A stretch of 9,212 nucleotides of DNA, from the NCBI GenBank assembly GCA_900753295.1, contig CAADYQ010000131.1, positions 1 to 9,212 of the forward strand. Reading direction: 5' to 3'. Below are positions 6,345-9,212 of the stretch, piece after piece; position 1 is the stretch's first letter, and every line of letters starts with the position of its first letter. The DNA comes from Clostridia bacterium. GTDB lineage: Bacteria > Bacillota > Clostridia > Oscillospirales > CAG-272. The translations under genes were made by a program, and so were the position numbers. The notes beneath the pieces were generated by a model. That model saw only the letters and a list, made by a program, of their open reading frames with translations, was not told where the DNA came from and made no database searches.

Positions 6345-7667
6345 TCAGCGGCTGCTGTCGGCTTCTCCCGTGAGCGCGGCTATGAACTCTCCGCCGTCGC
6401 ATTTTATCGGGACAGCCGGAACGCCGAGCTTTTCCGAAAGCTCAGCCGGCGTCATGTTGCAAAGGAAGAGGTCGCCGTCGGAGCGCAGGGCGTTGGCGGG
6501 GAAGAAAAGCGTCTCGCCCAGCTCCTGTCCCGCAAGCTGAGCGGCTATGTCTTTGCCGGTGAGAAGACCGGAGACTGTTATGGTCTCGCCGAAAAAGTCG
6601 TTGCGGATGCGGTAAACATTCACGCAGAGGTGCCCGTGAGCCGCCTCCGCCTTGCGTGCAAGCGCGGATATCGTGTCATAGGCGGCATACCCGGTCGCAA
6701 CGGATACCACGCGCTCCGGCGTGCCTTCCTTAGCCGGCTCGGTAAAGCGCAGCTCGCTCTCGGCTTCCTCGCTGAAGGAGGTGAGCATGCCCACGCCGTC
6801 CTCTATCTGACCGTAATCCTCGTAAAATTCGGGCGGTGGGAGCGGAACTCCGCCGCGCACGTAAAATTCGTCCGAGCAGCGGACGATGTGACTGCCGCAT
6901 TCGGCGTAGAATTTGTCGGACCAGCGCGTCACCTGCTCTATCACCGCGCGGCACTCCTCCTCGTTGAAGAGGGTGAGGGGCGGCAGTCCCTCGCGGAATT
7001 TCGTGATCCCCGCGGGAACGATCGTTATCGCCTCCAGTGCGGGGCGCAGGCGGTCGAGATCTGTAAGGGTCCGCTCAAGCTCCGCGCCGTCGTTTATGCC
7101 GCGGCAAAGAACTATCTGTGCGTGCAGCACTATCCCCGCGGCGGCAAAGCGGTCAAGGTAAGCAAGCGTTTTGCCCGCAAAACGGTTGTGCATCATTCGG
7201 CAGCGCAGCTCCGGGTTTGTCGTGTGTACCGATACATTTATGGGCGAAATATGCATTTCGATTATGCGGTCTATCTCGTGCTCGGAAAGATTGGTCAGCG
7301 TGATATAGCTGCCCTGGAGAAAGGAAAGTCGCGAGTCGTCGTCCTTAAAGTAGCATGTGGGGCGCATCCCGGGCGGGTTCTGGTCTATAAAGCAGAAAAT
7401 GCACGCATTGCGGCAGGAATGCTTTTCGTCCATCAGCGCACTGCCGAATTCAAGACCGGGGTCGTCCTCTTCCTCCTTGCGGATCCTGAAGACCACGCGC
7501 TTTCCGCCGCGCATGACCTCAAGCTTCAGGCGGCGCTCGTAAATGCGGAAGCGGTAGTCAAGCACGTCGCAAATCTCGTGTCCGTTTACTGCCATAAGCT
7601 TATCTCCGGCAAGCAGCCCCACCTTTTCGGCTGCCGAGCCTGCGCTGACACCTGTTATAACGACCAT
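6345..7667 (-). CDS. PDZ / radical SAM / DUF512 protein of unknown substrate
   Basis: The 440-residue protein starts with a short PDZ-like domain (about 1-62, with SAAEKVGLLAGDKLMAVNG at 11-29). A radical SAM core follows, with Cys85, Cys89 and Cys92 in SCRNACIFCF forming the CX3CX2C site for a 4Fe-4S cluster. The family hallmark FCFIDQNPPGMR follows, then YFKDDDSRLSFLQG (106-119). The C-terminal part (about 290-435) is DUF512. This architecture matches the radical SAM family known from Clostridia and cyanobacteria, whose reaction is not established. The clostridial members are often found beside der, as here, where only a lipoprotein gene intervenes. The ATG is preceded by AGGGGAGG (7676-7683), a very strong ribosome binding site, and by its own promoter. 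It is the first gene of the operon, with a 44-base gap to the lipoprotein gene. A 466-codon open frame on the opposite strand is a shadow. Confidence 0.94.
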   Translation of the reverse strand: MVVITGVSAGSAAEKVGLLAGDKLMAVNGHEICDVLDYRFRIYERRLKLEVMRGGKRVVFRIRKEEEDDPGLEFGSALMDEKHSCRNACIFCFIDQNPPGMRPTCYFKDDDSRLSFLQGSYITLTNLSEHEIDRIIEMHISPINVSVHTTNPELRCRMMHNRFAGKTLAYLDRFAAAGIVLHAQIVLCRGINDGAELERTLTDLDRLRPALEAITIVPAGITKFREGLPPLTLFNEEECRAVIEQVTRWSDKFYAECGSHIVRCSDEFYVRGGVPLPPPEFYEDYGQIEDGVGMLTSFSEEAESELRFTEPAKEGTPERVVSVATGYAAYDTISALARKAEAAHGHLCVNVYRIRNDFFGETITVSGLLTGKDIAAQLAGQELGETLFFPANALRSDGDLFLCNMTPAELSEKLGVPAVPIKCDGGEFIAALTGEADSSR

Positions 7668-7688
7668 TCGTATCGCCTCCCCTCATGC

Positions 7689-7714
7689 ATTATATCATAA
7701 TATTGTATCACAAT
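7689..7714. repeat. Two adjacent 13-bp palindromes in the DUF512 operon promoter
   Basis: On the minus strand, ATTGTGATACAAT (7702-7714) is followed directly by ATTATGATATAAT (7689-7701). Each is a 5-bp inverted repeat around a central GAT. The two differ at only two positions, and those changes are matched across the dyad (G to A and C to T), so both stay perfectly palindromic. The first overlaps the -10 box and the second covers the expected start of transcription. They may be a paired operator, although AT-rich promoter sequence can produce such patterns by chance. Confidence 0.5.
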
Positions 7715-7730
7715 TACCGCGCGTTGTCAA
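7702..7730 (-). promoter_or_regulatory. Sigma-A promoter of the DUF512-lipoprotein-der-obgE-ppa operon
   Basis: On the minus strand a perfect TTGACA (7725-7730) is followed after 17 bases by TACAAT (7702-7707), with TGA just before it as an extended -10. Transcription should begin near 7695, giving a leader of about 28 bases that keeps the whole AGGGGAGG ribosome binding site. The -35 box lies inside the last codons of the carboxypeptidase gene. A second extended -10-like TATAAT (7689-7694) has no spaced -35, and its start would fall in the ribosome binding site. Confidence 0.85.
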
Positions 7731-9212
7731 TGGCGGCGAGGTACTCCTCAAGGCACGCGCCGGACTTGTACATTTTTGCCGCGTGGTATCTGCCGACATA
7801 GCGCAGATGCCATGGCTCGGCGTCGTGACCGGTCGCGTCTGTCTTGTCGGCAGGGTAGCGGATCACAAAGCCGAACTTGTGAGCGTTTTCGCACAGCCAT
7901 GCGTAAAATGCGCTGTCGGCAAAGCTGCCGGCGGCTGGGGATGTGTCGGCAAGGTCAACGGCAAGCCCGGTCTGGTGCTCGTCGGTGCCCGGTTCGTCAA
8001 GATATGATGACACTACGCGGCGCGCGTCGGCGAGCGAGAGGGTATAGTTGCCCTTCTGGATGTAGTTTTCGGAGAGATATGTTCCGCCGAGCACCGAGTA
8101 TGCGCGGTCGCTGAAGCGTTTGCCTGTGGCGGCGTAGTTCTGGCGGCTGTAATTGCGTTCGGCTGTAAGACAGCTATCAAACAGCGCCGCGGCATCATCG
8201 TACGAGACGTAGCCGGATGCCGCCCTTATTGAGGAAAATCCGGCACTCGCGGCTTCGGTGAGCAGCGCCTCAAGCGATTTTGCCGCATAAAGGCAGAGCG
8301 TCACCGGGTCCTCCGTGTCACGCGACAGCGGCACCGTGGTGAGCGCCGCGGGCATGTAGCGGTAGGTGAGGCGGTCCGTCTTGTTCACGAGCACGAGATA
8401 TGAGTCGCGCGTCATGACGTCGGGCGACATATAGCGCTCATAAGCCGAAAGATCGGCGGTGAATTCGTAGGTGGGGGCGGTTTCTGCCTGCGGCGTCTGT
8501 ATGCCGGGAGTGTCGTAGGGCAGAATGCCCGAAAGTGTGTCCCCGGCTTTAAGACGGAAGGATGAAGCGATGTAACTGCCAAGCGCGCCGGTAGCCTCCG
8601 GGTCGGGCGTGCGGGAGACGGTTATCACAAGGTATTTGCGGTTGCGCTTTTCAACCTCGGTAAGCTCGGCGTCAGCTCCGACAAAGCATTCGCGTACAAA
8701 CGAGAGTGGGAGCCACAGTCTGCCTTCGCGCATAAGGGCTGCGCCTTCAAGCGTTACGGGGTTCCCGTTCACGCGGGCGCAGTCGGAGCCGGGGGTGAAC
8801 ACCGCCGTCTCGCCGCCGCTCGCTTCAAATACCAGCTCGTCGCTCACGCCGCTCACGCCGACGCCGCAAAGCTCCGCAATGCCGGTAAAATCAACATAAA
8901 CCACGCCGTCAAATACCACTTCGTCGCGGTCGAGCGAGCTGCGGCTCTCGTCTACGATGTAGGTGAAGCCGCGTTCGTCGTTTTCGTCCGCGCGCGCCGT
9001 GCGCGCAAGGTAAATGACAAATACCGAGAGCGCCGTGGCGCATACGATCATGAATATAACAAAAAACAAAAGCAGATTTTCGCCGGCAGCCATTGCCCGC
9101 GCGGCAAGCTCCGCGCGCTTTTTTTCACGAATGCGCCGGCGTATTTCCTTTTGCCGTTTGGCTTCCTCCGCGCGGCGGCGCTCCTCGGCTGCGCGCTTTT
9201 CCGCAGCCGCGC
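7714..9212 (-). CDS. Membrane-anchored VanY-type D-Ala-D-Ala carboxypeptidase (5' end beyond window)
   Basis: This is an envelope peptidase expected to trim the terminal D-Ala from peptidoglycan stem peptides. Numbering from the ATG at 9093: transmembrane helix 7-29; a copper-amine-oxidase-N-like beta domain about 57-160 (VDFTGIAELCGV, NGNPVTL, GRLWLPLSFV); a linker; and an M15B/VanY domain about 285-445. The zinc and catalytic residues are present: His373 and Asp380 in DEHQTGLAVDL, Glu426 and His429 in EPWHLRYVG. The usual SGYRS motif is SGYVS (293-297), lacking its Arg. The spacing from there to the zinc motif is about 78 residues, some 40 longer than I expect. The frame stays open for 39 codons upstream of 9093 to the edge, without ATG, GTG or TTG, encoding a helix rich in Ala, Glu, Arg and Lys. 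The ATG at 9093 has no well-placed ribosome binding site, so the true start is probably outside the window and the protein has a charged cytoplasmic N-terminus. Confidence 0.88.
   Translation of the reverse strand, partial: AAAEKRAAEERRRAEEAKRQKEIRRRIREKKRAELAARAMAAGENLLLFFVIFMIVCATALSVFVIYLARTARADENDERGFTYIVDESRSSLDRDEVVFDGVVYVDFTGIAELCGVGVSGVSDELVFEASGGETAVFTPGSDCARVNGNPVTLEGAALMREGRLWLPLSFVRECFVGADAELTEVEKRNRKYLVITVSRTPDPEATGALGSYIASSFRLKAGDTLSGILPYDTPGIQTPQAETAPTYEFTADLSAYERYMSPDVMTRDSYLVLVNKTDRLTYRYMPAALTTVPLSRDTEDPVTLCLYAAKSLEALLTEAASAGFSSIRAASGYVSYDDAAALFDSCLTAERNYSRQNYAATGKRFSDRAYSVLGGTYLSENYIQKGNYTLSLADARRVVSSYLDEPGTDEHQTGLAVDLADTSPAAGSFADSAFYAWLCENAHKFGFVIRYPADKTDATGHDAEPWHLRYVGRYHAAKMYKSGACLEEYLAAIDNAR

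Noticed and set aside
6332..6350. Short hairpin CGCT-GAGG-AGCG followed by six T on the minus strand after the DUF512 gene
   Set aside because: The stem is only 4 bp and overlaps the stop codon. It is too weak to call a terminator, although slight attenuation before the lipoprotein gene is possible.
6819..6836. An 18-base identity with positions 4938-4955 in der
   Set aside because: Both copies encode PPEFYE in the same codon phase in unrelated proteins. Shared codon preference explains the match better than a mobile or regulatory repeat.
7689..7694. Second TATAAT as an alternative -10 for the operon
   Set aside because: No -35 element lies at 16-18 bases, and the implied start would fall within the ribosome binding site. 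I treat it as part of the palindrome rather than a main promoter.
6300..7700. A 466-codon open frame on the plus strand
   Set aside because: It lies opposite the radical SAM/DUF512 gene, whose cysteine motif, start site and promoter are clear. Long antisense frames are expected in GC-rich coding DNA, and its translation shows no recognisable domain.

Overview
The window looks like an ordinary chromosomal stretch from a Gram-positive bacterium of the class Clostridia, probably a GC-rich member of the Oscillospirales/Christensenellales type, although I cannot fix the genus. The reasons are GC-rich coding sequence with AT-rich intergenic promoters, strong GGAGG-type ribosome binding sites, a DUF1934 (YwiB-like) gene, a PDZ/radical-SAM/DUF512 gene close to der (a typical clostridial arrangement), a lipoprotein with DUF4163/DUF3298-like sequence, and an L-lactate dehydrogenase with an apparent Rex operator. 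I see no phage, insertion sequence, CRISPR array, tRNA or rRNA.

Layout. At the left edge is the start of a secreted-protein gene on the minus strand (1-136, cut by the window). It diverges from a plus-strand DUF1934-domain gene (230-976). A 128-base gap then holds a strong sigma-A promoter and a near-consensus Rex box just in front of a lactate dehydrogenase gene (1105-2067). A perfectly placed 22-bp hairpin (2091-2138) acts as a shared terminator between ldh and a long convergent minus-strand cluster.

Read from its 5' end, the minus-strand cluster is: a membrane-anchored VanY-type D,D-carboxypeptidase (7714 to beyond the right edge); a promoter with two adjacent 13-bp palindromes (7689-7730); a PDZ/radical-SAM/DUF512 protein (6345-7667); a lipoprotein (5356-6300); the tandem-GTPase ribosome assembly factor Der (4005-5339); the GTPase Obg (2700-3986); and family I inorganic pyrophosphatase (2140-2676). 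The last five genes are separated by only 16-44 bases, with no convincing terminator between them, so they probably form one operon ending at the shared hairpin.

How the genes fit together. Der and Obg both act in maturation of the large ribosomal subunit, and Ppa removes pyrophosphate made by biosynthesis, so the operon has a growth/translation theme with an uncharacterised radical SAM enzyme at its head. The lactate dehydrogenase is a separate redox-controlled fermentation unit. The carboxypeptidase and the two exported proteins concern the cell envelope. I found no convincing novel multi-gene system. The points most worth a second look are regulatory (the Rex box and the paired palindromes) and residue-level (Arg in place of the usual specificity Gln in LDH, and a missing Arg in the carboxypeptidase).
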